NCBI GenBank assembly: GCA_038049695.1
Contig: CP142452.1
Coordinates: forward strand, 93,193,501 to 93,257,500
Reading direction: 5' to 3'
Length of the DNA: 64,000 nucleotides
DNA from: Cinnamomum chago
Lineage: Eukaryota > Streptophyta > Magnoliopsida > Laurales > Lauraceae
Position numbers and translations under genes: made by a program. Of the stretch, positions 26,263-37,440 are shown piece by piece; positions within the stretch are counted from its first letter, which is position 1, and each line of letters starts with the position of its first letter. The notes below the pieces were generated by a model, which saw only the letters and a list, made by a program, of their open reading frames with translations, was not told where the DNA came from and ran no database searches.

Positions 26263-28403
26263 TGATCCACCTTGATTTTTTTGAGTTGATATCGGGATCC
26301 AGGTGAGCCACCCGATGACCCATTTGATCCGTGGATCAGAAGGAGAACCCATGGGTAACCCAGTAGGTGGTGGTCCAGTGCGAGGTGGACCCTATTTGGC
26401 CCACCATCAAACGTCTGATCAGAGAGAGGGAGAGTACGTGTTTTAGGAAGCAATTAAGAAGCGTAATTTTTTTTTAAAGTTTCAATCATTGTTTGGTCCA
26501 TTTAGTTTCTTGCGTTGATACCGAGACCCAGGTGTGCCACCGGATGACCTATCCGATCTGTGGATTCAAAGAAAACCCACCGGAGACCCATTATGTGGTG
26601 GACTCGTGCGAGTTGGGCCCTGTTTGACTCACCATCTAATGTCTGATCAGAGAGAGAAATATGACTTATTTTAGGAAGCAATTAAGAAGTTGAATTTTTT
26701 TTTTAAAGTTTGAGTCATTGTTTGGGCCATACAGTTGTTCCGCTTGATTTTCTTGCACTGATACCGGGACCCAGGTGGGCCACCAGATGACCTATCTGAT
26801 CCGTGAATCCGAAGGAGGACCCACCGGCGAACCATTAGGTGGTGGACCTGTGTGAGGTGGGTCCTGTTTGACCCACCATCCAGCGTCTCCGAGGAGGACC
26901 CACTTGGGACCCATTAGGTGGTGGACCCGTGCGAGGTGGGCCCAACGTCTGATCAGAGAGAAAGAGATGATGTGTTTTAAGAAACACTTAAGAATTGGAA
27001 ATTTGTTTTTGTTTTTGTTTTTTTTTAAAGTTTTAGTCATTATTTAGGCCATTCAGTTTCTTGCGTTCATACCGGGACCTAGGTGGGCCACCTGATGACC
27101 CATTTGATCCATGGATCAGAAGGAGGACCCATGGGCGGCCTAGTAGGTGGTGGACCCATGCAAGGTGGGCCCTATTTGGCCCACCATCCAACGTTTGATA
27201 AGAGAAATGGAGAGTATTTGTTTTAGGAAGCAGTTAAGAAGCGAGAATTTCTTTTTTTTAAGTTTCAGCTATTGTTTGGGCCATTTAGTTTCTTGCGTTG
27301 ATACCGGGACCTAGGTGGACCACCCAATGACCCATTCGATCTATGGATCCAGAATTGAGAATTTTTTTTTGTTTGTTTGTTTGGTTTTTTTTTTTTTTTT
27401 TTTTTTTTTAAGTTTCAGTCATTGTTTGGGTCATTCAGTTTCTTGTGTTGATACCGGGAACCAGGTGGGCCACCGATGACCTATCCGATCCGTGGATTCG
27501 ATGGAGGACCCATGGGCGACCCAGTAGGTGGTGGACCCGTGCAAGGTGGGCCCTATTTGGTCCACCATCCACCGTCTGATTAGAGAAAGGGATAATACGT
27601 GTTTTAGGAAGTAGTTACGAAGCATAATTTTTTTCTTTTTTTAAGTTTTAGTCATTGTTTAGGCCATTTAATTTTTTGCGTTGATACTAGGACCTAGGTG
27701 GGCCACCCGATGACCCATCCGATCTGTGGATCCGAAGGAGGAGCCACCGCAGACCTATTATGTGGTGGACACGTGTGATGTGGGCCCTGTTTGGCCCACC
27801 ATCTTGCGTATGATTAGAGAGAGGTAGAGTACGTGTTTTAGGAAACCGTTAAGAATTGAGAATTTGTTTTTGTTTGTTTGTTTTTTTTTTTTTAAGTATC
27901 AGTCATTGTTTGGGCCATTCAGTTTCTTACATTGATACTGGGACCCAGGTGGGCCACCCGATGACCCATCTGATCCATGGATCTGAAGGAGGACCCATGG
28001 GCGACCTAATAGGTGGTGGGCCCGTGCAAGGTGAGCCCTGTTTGACCAACCATCCAACGTCTGATCAGAGAAATGAAGAGTACGCGTTTTAGGAAGCAAT
28101 TAAGAAGCGAGATTTTTTTTTAAGTTTCAGTCATTGTTAGGTTCATTCAGTTGCTTGCGTTGATACCGGGACCCAGGTGGGCCACCCGATGACCCATCCA
28201 ATCTGTGGATCCGAAGAAGGACCTATCGAAGACCCATTATATGGTGGACCCATCCTGCATTACGTAGTGGTTTTTTTTTAGGAAGTTATGTGAGTCAGTT
28301 AGTGAGAGTGGAGAGAGAGAAGAGTGGAGAGGTAGAGGAGAAACAGACACGTGGAGCCCGGTGGTTAAATGAAGGGAGACTATATTCCCTTAGTAATATA
28401 GAT
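26263..28403. repeat. Degenerate tandem array A (about 235-bp unit)
   Basis: Nine copies of a unit marked by GTTGATACCGGGACC, near 26285, 26514, 26757, 27065, 27297, 27447, 27680, 27931 and 28159. Most steps are 228-251 bp, with one long (308) and one short (150) step. Each unit also carries a conserved GGTGGGCCACCCGATGACC block and the TCTGATCAGAGAGA block, followed by a T-rich stretch. The array ends with a GA-rich segment and the block GGGAGACTATATTCCCTTAG (from 28374), which also ends array B. Apparent minus-strand open frames recur because the unit is repeated, not because it codes. Confidence 0.85.
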
Positions 28404-29481
28404 GGGAGGGTTAGAGTATTTATAGACTTTGTAAATTTGAAAAGGACACAAAATATCCTTTATATGACTTCTTTTTTTTTTTTGGGGGGGGCGGGGGGTG
28501 TTTAAATGGACAATTAAAAAAAAAAGATGAAGAAGAAGCCATGGCCCGTGCCAGCCCGTTTCATTTGACATCTCTGGCCTTGGATGATGTTCCAAATTAC
28601 ATCCTCCTATGCAAAAACATTGAGACTAGTATAAAATAGTCTGAATCAATGAAGGGAGTGGAACTCTACCATGAATCAAGAACAGAACCACTCACCTATG
28701 CTCCATCTGATGGTGGGATCAACTTCTATTTGAATAAAATGTAGGGGCATCCCACTAAAGGAGAGGGCGACATTCAAATACAACCCAGCATGGATCCCTT
28801 GCGTTTCTACGGAGAGGGGAGATGCATAACTAGCTAGAGAGCTTTAAGTGGCCTGGCAACTAAATTTTTTACTAATATAGTCATTTGATTATATGAGGTG
28901 AAATCAAGTTTGCGTTGTTTTAGCTTTTATATTATTAACAAAAGTTAATATCTGCTCAAATTCTTCAATTAATTTTTTTTTAATCAGAAACATGCTTTAA
29001 ATCTACAACCTCAAAATTGTAATAGTAGGCGCCTTCCATTGCACCATGTGCTCTTACCGAATTTATCAAATTCTTAAGCTAGTAATTTCAGAATATAACT
29101 CTTTTACCCAACACTAGATTGATAAGATGACTATAGTGATGATGATCAATGTAGATTAATGTTAAGAGTGCCATTTCTGTGACTCTCTATTCAAAATGTG
29201 GCATGCGATATTAATGGCTTAGATCAACCACAGACACACCACACCAGCCAAACAATTAAACATAAGGCCTCATACTCAAAGAGTGATGATCAAATCTCTA
29301 TTTTTATTTTCGTAAAATGAAATCAGAGCAACAAATTGACTACGCAAATATTATACTCACCATTGCAACCTTGAGGTTATAGATTCTAAACAAATTAATT
29401 ATAATCAACAAATAGTTGATTATAGTCTTTGAACAAGTAGGGGTTAACCTATAATCAACTCCAAGTTTATTATAGTACTCT
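28404..29481. other. Spacer downstream of TAR copy 3
   Basis: Contains poly-T and poly-G runs near 28471-28497. The part 29190-29330 is homologous to about 8120-8270 upstream of TAR copy 1, which marks the tandem-duplication spacer. No gene recognised. Confidence 0.5.
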
Positions 29482-29755
29482 TCAAATGCTTTTGATAGCC
29501 TCCTGTGCAACCAATGCATTAATTCGGTGCAAAAGCCAATCGAAGTCGTCTTGACTCTTGATTAAGCTTAAGCGTGTATAGCGGTTAGAAGCTCCAAAAA
29601 TACTACCTGGACGACTAATGATGCCTGCACCTCTCAGGACGCTCTCACAGTCTTCGTCTTCCTCCATCTCACACTTCAACCAAGCATAGCCTGACAAAAA
29701 TTGTATAAGCAATTTCAACATTTTACCTTACTGATCTGTGCTTATTGAAACTTGG

Positions 29756-29834
<79 letters not shown>

Positions 29835-29842
29835 CACATAAA

Positions 29843-29908
<66 letters not shown>

Positions 29909-32900
29909 CACATAAATAAAAACATACACACAAACATATGCGCATAACTAAGATATTGAGTATTTAAAAGAATTTACCTGGAGAAGGTTCTCTAATCCTC
30001 TGATAATAGGTGCAGTACTGAGGAGCAATTTTTTGGAGAGAGAAACGTTTGGAGAGAGAGAAGCTGCTGCTCAACTTTCGCCATCGATCGCTTAAAGTTG
30101 TGAATCCAAATTCGAACATGTCACTTCCTCTTCCTTGTAAGACCACTTTGAGAAGCTTCAAAGCTCTCAATTGGGATTCATGGGAGAATCCTAGGGTGTT
30201 GAGTGTGGCATAATATTTCATGCTGTTGTACACTTCCTCATCTTTTATTAGTGCCCACCTAGGGATCAATTTGAATTATCTACATATGTTAGTGTTAAAA
30301 AAAAAAAAAAAAACCTTAATCATTGGATTGTATTTATATAGCTTTCCTTATCAATGATTCAGTTGAAGCTCTGTTTGCTCACCGCATGGTAGCATGCATT
30401 AGTAGAGTAATAAAACAATAGAGAGTATAAGTTTAGGCGGTGAAGGTAGAGCATGGGCATTTACCCAAATCGAGTGCCGGCATGGCCAGTAAGCTTAGAA
30501 AGTGTGAAGAGCATGATATCTTCATCCACCATAGATGGGATCGCCGTGAAATGTGGCCAGTAGTAAGCATGATCATGAATTACTTTGGTGAACGGGCCTT
30601 GAATAACAGGGCGTCGTAGTAGACCATCAGGATTGTTTGGAGAAGTCACAAACTCGATGGAGTTAACAGAGGAATCAGATCTGTTCTTCCACTGGAATGC
30701 ATCTCCCTGCCACTCATAGTCCTCAGAATTGAACAGGTTGGTCTGGGCTTCGTACGCCTGTACATAAAGACATAAACACCAACACATGGTGTCATTAACT
30801 AAACACTATTTCCATACATGAATCTGATGTTCAGACATGAATGGTCTACTTATTGGGACACACATCTAATCGTCTCTTAGTCTTACACATATAAAGAACA
30901 GAGATATTTGTAAACAAAACCTCTCATGTTAAACATCCAAAACACATCAAGTGTTCTATGTTACTTTATTACTAAAATGTTTTATTGTGTTTGTAGGCAG
31001 TTGGATTTTAGCTTATGTATTGATGAAACTATGGAGAGTTCATGTGTAAAGAGAGTACTAATTTGCAAATAAAGAACAGAAATATAATAATTGAATAGGA
31101 AAAGTTAGGCCTTCATTTTGAAGAGATGAACTGCGAAGTTTAAACATGGATGCATGTATATGTGAACTCTTTTTAGAGTTTTCTTCTTTTGTGAATACTA
31201 ACAATTCAGCCATTATCACTTAAGATTAAGATCATGGGAGAACTAACATTATAAACATGAGACAAGCTTTAGGATTGGATTAGGCACCAAACTAAAAAGC
31301 AATTAGTTGCATCACCAACCCCATAATAAGGAACGGCAGCTACAACACTTGTAGGTGATGAAGAATGTTTATGAGAAAGGGCATGTACTGCTGCATTGAG
31401 TAGTTGTGTGGATCCATCTCCAAATAGAATGAATTTTCCTGTTGCATTTGCATTTCCAATGACAGAATGTAGCTTTCTGATGAGCTTCTCAAGCTCAATT
31501 GAGAGTAGAGTACCCTTGGTTATCACATAACTCATACGGTGCCATCCACTCACCACAACTGCACTCCTCTCTGCTCTTTGCATCCAAAAAGGCTCTAAGA
31601 ACAAGGGATCTCCACTGAAATAGCAGCAAAAATGAGATGAATAGAAGATACATATTTAGCATAAAAATACTTCAATCACAATGTTATTGTGCTAACCTAG
31701 TGAACCAAATGGAGCCTTGCCGTGGTGTTAAATATTTATCATAGCCATCGTTGTCTACATATAAAGGGACATTTGTAGGGTTGTAAACGGGTCGATTGCG
31801 GTTCGGGTTCAGGGTGGAACTGGAACCGAAACCGTTTTCTAAGAGTCCGAAACCGTTTTCTAAGAGGAGGACCCGAAACCGGAACTGGACCCGGTTTGGA
31901 ACCAGAAAACTGGTTCCGGAACCAGAACCGATAATATTAATGGGAACCAGAACCGGAACCGGACCCATTTGTGAGGGGGGTCTGGTTCCGGTTCCGGTTC
32001 CGGGTATGGTTCTGAGTCTAGACTTATACATGTGTTTTTCTTTTTTAAAAAAATTATGCTTTTTCCATATTTCAATTGGATCACCTGCAAACACTAATGT
32101 GACTTTTGTCTATCAATAACATGCACTTTTAATGAAAAAACTCAGAAAGTAGAAAAGTAAAAATGGTTCTGTTTTCATATACGAAAGTTACCTTATGTTA
32201 GTATATATTGGGTCGGGTCTCGGGTCCACGGGTCTGAGCCACTGTGGATCCGGAACCGGACCCGTTTAGGTATCGGTTCTAAAAAAAGGATCCGGAACCG
32301 GAACCATTTACTTATCGGGACCAAAATAAAGACCCAGACCCGGAACTAACGGGTCAGAACATTCTGGTAATCGGATAATTGGGGACCCATTTACAACCCT
32401 AGACATTTACCATCTTTCTTAGGTTTATGTGGGAAAGTGGGCCCTTTACCTGATGCTATTCAAATGCAGTTAAAGCTCACAAAAAAAAAAAAAAAATTCA
32501 CGTAATGCAGTTAAAGCTCATGGGCCCGCTTAGATGCCTATCTATGAAAGGGAAAGGATAGATGAGAAGCATCTTATAGACAGGGTGTCAGCAAATAAAA
32601 TAGTCCCTCAGCAGCTCAGCATCTTATAGACAGGGTGTCAGCAAATAAAATAGTCCCTCAGCTTATCTAAGCCCAATTGCCCAAAACCAAAAAAAAATAA
32701 ATAGCCCAATTGGCTTAAACTTGAATAGTACTTTAGCCATACATTCTTGTTTTGATTCGGCCTTGTGTTAGATCATGAGATGAGAAGAGTTTGTAAGGGG
32801 CTTCCATGATTAAAGATGGGCCCAAGTAAGACCATACGGAGAGCTGGATTGTATGGCTAGTTTGGTACTTTACTATCATAGTAAAAATCAAGTAAAACTT

Positions 32901-33388
32901 TCATTTTTCAAACAAAATGTCATGTCAAATTTCTCATACAAAAGTAAAAAAAGATCCCATAACAAACATCTCAAAACAAAATACCAACATATATAACCCA
33001 CTTATATATGGGGCTAGCTCTCCTAAGCTCAAGCTTAGGATAAGGTAAGCTCAAGTGTGTGGTGGGGACCACTTGGGGACCCTCATGGAAATGAGGATGG
33101 GGGGAATTTCAAGGACTCCTTGGGATCCTCCTCCCTGCAAAAAATTAGCCCCAATCATGATTTCTATCATCTCCATATTGGCCCAAAAGTTTAATGGTCA
33201 ATAGTCCATTCGAATCGATATATAATCAATCCAACGGTCCAGTAAATTCGGATCTAATCGAAAGTTGGTGGACATATGCAATTTAGGGGGGTCATGTGTT
33301 TTGTCCATTTGGATGGACCAAATGTGAGCCCCACAAGCATGAGCTTACGAAATTTTATCCTAAACTTGAGCTTAGGAGAGCCTTGCTC

Positions 33389-33436
<48 letters not shown>

Positions 33437-34459
33437 CGAAATCAACTTGTTGACTCGACTCTATTTAGTAGAGTTGCCAAACTGACCTAAATTATAAGGA
33501 GAATATAATTCTCCCGCGCCCTACCCACTTACCAATCAGCATCATATATTCTTACCCTTTTATTCTTCCTCTTCTTATAATTGACAAGCCCACCCCAGAT
33601 TTTTACAAGCATTCCATTTTACTTTACATTTTGTCAACAAAGTGAGCAAAAATATTCTCCCTCTGCAAGACCACTCATCCAGACCGTCCCAAAAAGGGCC
33701 CCACTTATTATCAACCATCCATCCCTTGATCAAACTTCTCTTCACATCAATTGGTATTAGAGCCGGCGATCCATCTCAGATTGCTATTCCGATCATCCGT
33801 TTCATTACCATCCACCATCTACTCATTCACCCATCCCTGCAATCATCCGATAACCCATTCCAACCACCAAGTCCGGCAATCCACCCACCTACCCACCCCA
33901 TTCCCATCACCATTCTTTCACTATCCCAGCAGCCCTACCCGCACCGTGTCCCTAGACTAACCAACCGTGCAGTTTTACCGTAAACAAGACAAAAGCCAAT
34001 CAGTCCTTTTGATTTCCACTCATCGAGATGTCCCAATTGTTTTGAATCTGAACCGTCCATCTCCTAATCATCACCACCCCCAATCCCCATGAAGGCCCAG
34101 AAGATGAACGCTCAGGATCTCTCGCACGTGAATAAGAGAACGTACCTTTCAGCGTCTGCAGGACAATCGGGCAATAATTCGGAGCAGTCGGAGCCCGCAT
34201 AACAGGCATAGCATTCGCAGGCGGGTTCTCCTTGGGAGGATCCGATGCCATCTAAGAAGGCCCGGCCGTGACCCGAGCAGGAGATAGATGCTACAGCTTC
34301 TGCCTCCAACGCAGCCTGTCGGGTCCAAGTGAGGCGATCCGGTTGGCGACCGAATAAGAAAAGGTAGAGAAGGAAGAGATTGAGAGAGAGGGAGGAGCTG
34401 AGAAAGAAGAAATAACACTTGGAGGAGGAGAAGCCATGCATACTATCACCCATGGTCAT
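29482..34459 (-). CDS. Alliinase/TAR-family PLP enzyme, copy 3
   Basis: Five minus-strand exons: 34459-34146, 31614-31320, 30757-30465, 30258-29978 and 29690-29482. Exons 3-5 again measure 293, 281 and 209 nt. The total is 1392 nt (463 aa plus stop) from the ATG at 34459; a second in-frame ATG at 34453 aligns better with copy 2 and would give 461 aa. A hydrophobic N-terminus is followed by the six-cysteine EGF_alliinase module and then Alliinase_C with GDGSTQLLNAAVHAL, TSPNNPDG, DHAYYW and SKLTGHAGTRFG (PLP lysine 291). All motifs are intact. Intron 1 (2.5 kb) carries a hAT-type MITE, a fold-back element and a perfect 50-bp duplication. Intron 4 (287 bp) is about half (TC)n. It is the sister of copy 2. 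The role is inferred only from the family. Confidence 0.9.
29761..29904. repeat. Compound (TC)n microsatellite in intron 4 of TAR copy 3
   Basis: Two uninterrupted TC tracts, about 70 bp (29761-29830) and 60 bp (29845-29904). Each is followed by the same 14-bp CATGCACATAAATA (29831-29844 and 29905-29918). The structure is therefore a tandem duplication of [TC tract + 14-mer]. The equivalent intron of copy 2 has no such tract. Confidence 0.95.
31776..32401. mobile_element. hAT-type MITE in intron 1 of TAR copy 3
   Basis: The termini are inverted repeats: TAGGGTTGTAAACGGGTC at 31776 and the complement of TAGGGTTGTAAATGGGTC ending at 32401. Flanking 8-mers GACATTTG (31768-31775) and GACATTTA (32402-32409) match at 7 of 8 positions, the target-site length of hAT elements. 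The 626-bp interior is rich in CCGGAACC/GGTTCCGG repeats and has no transposase. Confidence 0.85.
32568..32664. repeat. Perfect 50-bp tandem duplication
   Basis: The segment beginning AGCATCTTATAGACAGGG at 32568 is repeated from 32618, 50 bp later. About 47 bp are identical with no mismatch, so the duplication is recent. It lies in intron 1 of TAR copy 3. Confidence 0.95.
33010..33389. mobile_element. Fold-back / MITE element in intron 1 of TAR copy 3
   Basis: Terminal inverted repeats of about 30 bp (GCTCTCCTAAGCTCAAGC at 33017 and its complement ending at 33381, extending to 33010 and 33389). It is flanked by TATATAT on both sides, extended on the right by a (TA)n microsatellite (33395-33433). 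The interior is homologous to 23000-23340. No coding capacity. Confidence 0.75.
33395..33433. repeat. (TA)n microsatellite
   Basis: About 19 uninterrupted TA dinucleotides directly right of the fold-back element, probably grown from its AT-rich target site. Confidence 0.9.
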
Positions 34460-35020
34460 GTTTCTTCTTTCTCAGTTTGGTCAGCGGTCACTTGAGTCCT
34501 TTTTGTTTTGGACGGGCATGATTTATCACGTTAATGCTCTATTTCTTTATTGAGAAATGCTCTCGTATTCACAGTACCACCAGGGAATGCAAAGAGCCAT
34601 TTTGATGGCTCACATATATATCAACTCTTGGGTTAATTCTATACCTATAACTCCTTCTCTTTGTTTTTGTTTATAAAATTTTGCCGGTGAAGTGAGTCAA
34701 TGGGGGAGCACCCAAAATGGTAGTAAGCAAAGTCTGCAACATGGTGCCTTTTCTTTTACACCACGACCACCATATGCATCGTGGTGCTGCTCAATAACTT
34801 TTTGAGTTACAAAAATAATGAAGGGAATCAGAGGACAACTGTCTGTCAATTGTCTAATTAGCAACACCACGTGATATACACGGTGTATAGAACCACTAAA
34901 TACACAAACTCATATTTATTTATTTTATTACATAATTTAATTAGTAAACATAGAGATACTAATTTCACATTCTTGTTTACAGTGTTTTGAATTTATTTGG
35001 GTATTTAGTTTTAATTATTC
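34460..35020. promoter_or_regulatory. Upstream region of TAR copy 3
   Basis: The first about 320 bp resemble the region upstream of TAR copy 2 (21073-21345), including the GTGAAGTG...CAAAATGG block, so the two copies probably share promoter elements. I could not assign a TATA box with confidence. Confidence 0.4.
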
Positions 35021-37440
35021 TAGAGCGTTTGGTTGGGAGGATCTGATAAGAGCTTGATTTTCTTACATTGATATTGGGATCCAGGTGGGTCACCCGATGA
35101 CCCATCTGATCTGTGGATTCGAAGGAGGACTCACGGGCGACCCAGTAGGTGGTGGACTTGTGCGAGGTGGACTCTGTTTGGCCCACCATCCAGCGTCTGA
35201 TCATTGAGATGGAGAAGACGTGCTTTATGAAGCAGTAAAGAAGTGAGAATTTGCTTTTTTTGTTTTATTAAGTTTCATAAGCTTGATTTTCTTGCATTGA
35301 TACCGGGACCAAGGTGGGCCACCCGAAAACCCATTTGATCCGTGGATCTGAAGAATGACCGACGGGCGACTAATTAGGTAGTGGACACGTGCGATGTGGG
35401 CCTTGTTTGGCCCACCATCCAGCGTCTGATCAGAGAGAAGGAAGAAGCAGTTAAGAAGTGGGAATTTATTTTTTTATTAAAGACAATAAAAAATACAGTT
35501 CCCTGATCCGATCGCCCATTGGGTCCCACAATCCAAGACATCCAAACAACTCTCCATGATCAAGGTGCTGGATGGCCCAGGCCTTTTTTTTTTGTTGCCT
35601 GTTCGCAGTGAAATCTGATGGAGGAGCAAATACTGTCCCTGACATAGAGTCCTACCTCTTTTTTTTTTCTTTTAAGTTTCGGAAGCTTGATTTTCTTGCG
35701 TTGATACCGGCACCCAGGTGGGCCACCCGATGACTCATCTGATCCGTGGATCCGACGTAGAACCCACGTGCAACCCATTAGGTGATGGACCCGTGCGAGG
35801 TGGGCCCTATTTGGCCAACCATCTAGCGTCTGATTAGATATAGGAAAAAAGCAGTTAAGAAGTGAGAATGTGTTTTTTTTTTTATTAAAGACAATAAAAA
35901 ACACAATCCCCTGATCAGATCGCCCAATCGGTCTCATAGTTCAAGACACCCAAACAACTCTCCATGATCAAGGTGCTGGATGACCCATGCCTTTTAATTT
36001 TTTTTCATTGCTTGTGTGTAGAGAAATCTGATGGAGGAGAAAATACCATCCCTGACCTCCTCCTCTTTTTTTTTTAAGTTTCAGAAGTTGATTTTCTTGC
36101 CTTGATACCGGGATCCAGGTGGGCCACCCGATGACCTATCTGATCCGTGGATCCGAAGGAGGACCCACGGGCGACCCATTAGGTGGTGGACACGTGCGAG
36201 GTGGGCCTTTTTTAGCCCACCATCTAGCGTCTGATCAGAGAGAGGGAAGAAGCAGTTAAGAAGTGGAAATTTATTTATTTATTAAAGACAATAAAAAACA
36301 CAATCCCCTGATCAAATCGCCCATTGTGTCCCACAGTCCAAGACACCCAAACAACTCTCCATGATTAAGGTGCTAGATGGCGCAAGCATTTTAAATTTTT
36401 TTTCGTTGCCTGTGCGCAGAGAAATCTGATGGAGGGGCAAACACCGTCCCTGACATAGAGTCCTCCCTCTTCTTTTTTTTTAAGTTTCAGAAGCTTGATT
36501 TTCTTGTGTTGATACCGGGACCTAGGTGGGCCACCCGATGACCCATCTGATCCGTAGATCCGAAGGAGGACCCACTGGCGACTCATTAGGCGGTGGACTT
36601 GTGTGAGGCATAGAGTCCTCCCTTTTTTTAAGTTTAAGAAGCTTGATTTTTTTGCATTGATACCGAGATCCAGGTGGGCCACCTGAAGACCCATCTGATC
36701 CGTGGATCTGAAGGAGGACCCACGGGCAACCCATTAGGTGGTGGACTCGTGCGAGGTGAGCCTTGTTTGGCCCACCATCCAGCGTTTGATTAGAGAGAAG
36801 GAAGAAGCAATTAAGAAGTAGGAATTTATTTATTTTATTAAAGACAATTAAAAACACAATTCCTTGATCAAATAACCCATTGGGTCCCACAGTCCAAGAC
36901 ACCCAAACAACTCTCCATGATCAAGGTGCTGGATGGCCCAGGCATTTTAATTTTTTTTTCGTTGCCTGTGTGGAGAGAAATCTGATGGAGGGGCAAACAC
37001 CGTCCCTAACATAGAGTCCTCCTTTTTTTTAAGTTTAGAAGATTGATTTTCTTGCGTTGATACCGAGACCCAAGTGGGCCGTGGATCCGAAGGAGGACCC
37101 ACGGGCGACCCATTAGGTGGTGGACCCGTGCGAGGTGGGCAAACACCGTACTGACATAGAGTCCTCCCTTTTTTTAAAGCTTCATAAGCTTGATTTTCTT
37201 GTGTTGATACTGGGACCCAGGTGGGCCACCCGATGACGCATTTGATATGTGGATCCGAATGAGGACCCACGGGCGACCCATTAGGTGGTGGACTAGAGAG
37301 AGGGAGAGGACATTTTAGGAAGCAATTAAGAAGTGGGTTTTTTTTTTAGAAGAGGTTGGAGAGTGGAGAAGGGAGAATACATTCTCTTAGTGACAGGTGT
37401 CTTTATGTAAGGGAGACTATATTTCCTTAATAATATAGAT
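35021..37440. repeat. Degenerate tandem array B (about 402-bp and 145-bp units)
   Basis: Uses the same GTTGATACCGGGACC core as array A, near 35064, 35294, 35696, 36098, 36504, 36651, 37054 and 37198. Steps are 230, 402, 402, 406, 147, 403 and 144 bp. The long unit is the array A unit plus an extra about 170-bp segment (marked by AATCCCCTGATC, CCAAGACACCCAAACAACTC and GAAATCTGATGGAGG). It ends with the same terminal block as array A (GGGAGACTATATTTCC, 37411-37440). No coding. Confidence 0.85.

Noticed and set aside
29723-29947. Long open frames of alternating Arg-Glu or Leu-Ser
   Set aside because: They are translations of the (TC)n microsatellite and carry no protein signal.
31684-32119. Open frames of 100 or more codons on both strands
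   Set aside because: Both derive from CCGGAACC-type repeats inside the hAT MITE.
33642-33983. 113-codon plus-strand Pro/His-rich frame
   Set aside because: Simple composition, lies in TAR copy 3 intron 1; a PBS-like TTGGTATTAGAGC at 33745 hints at retroelement debris but no LTRs were found.
26263-37300. Many similar minus-strand open frames sharing a Gly-Ser-rich sequence
   Set aside because: They repeat because the DNA unit repeats; no start, no domain, and frames break between units.
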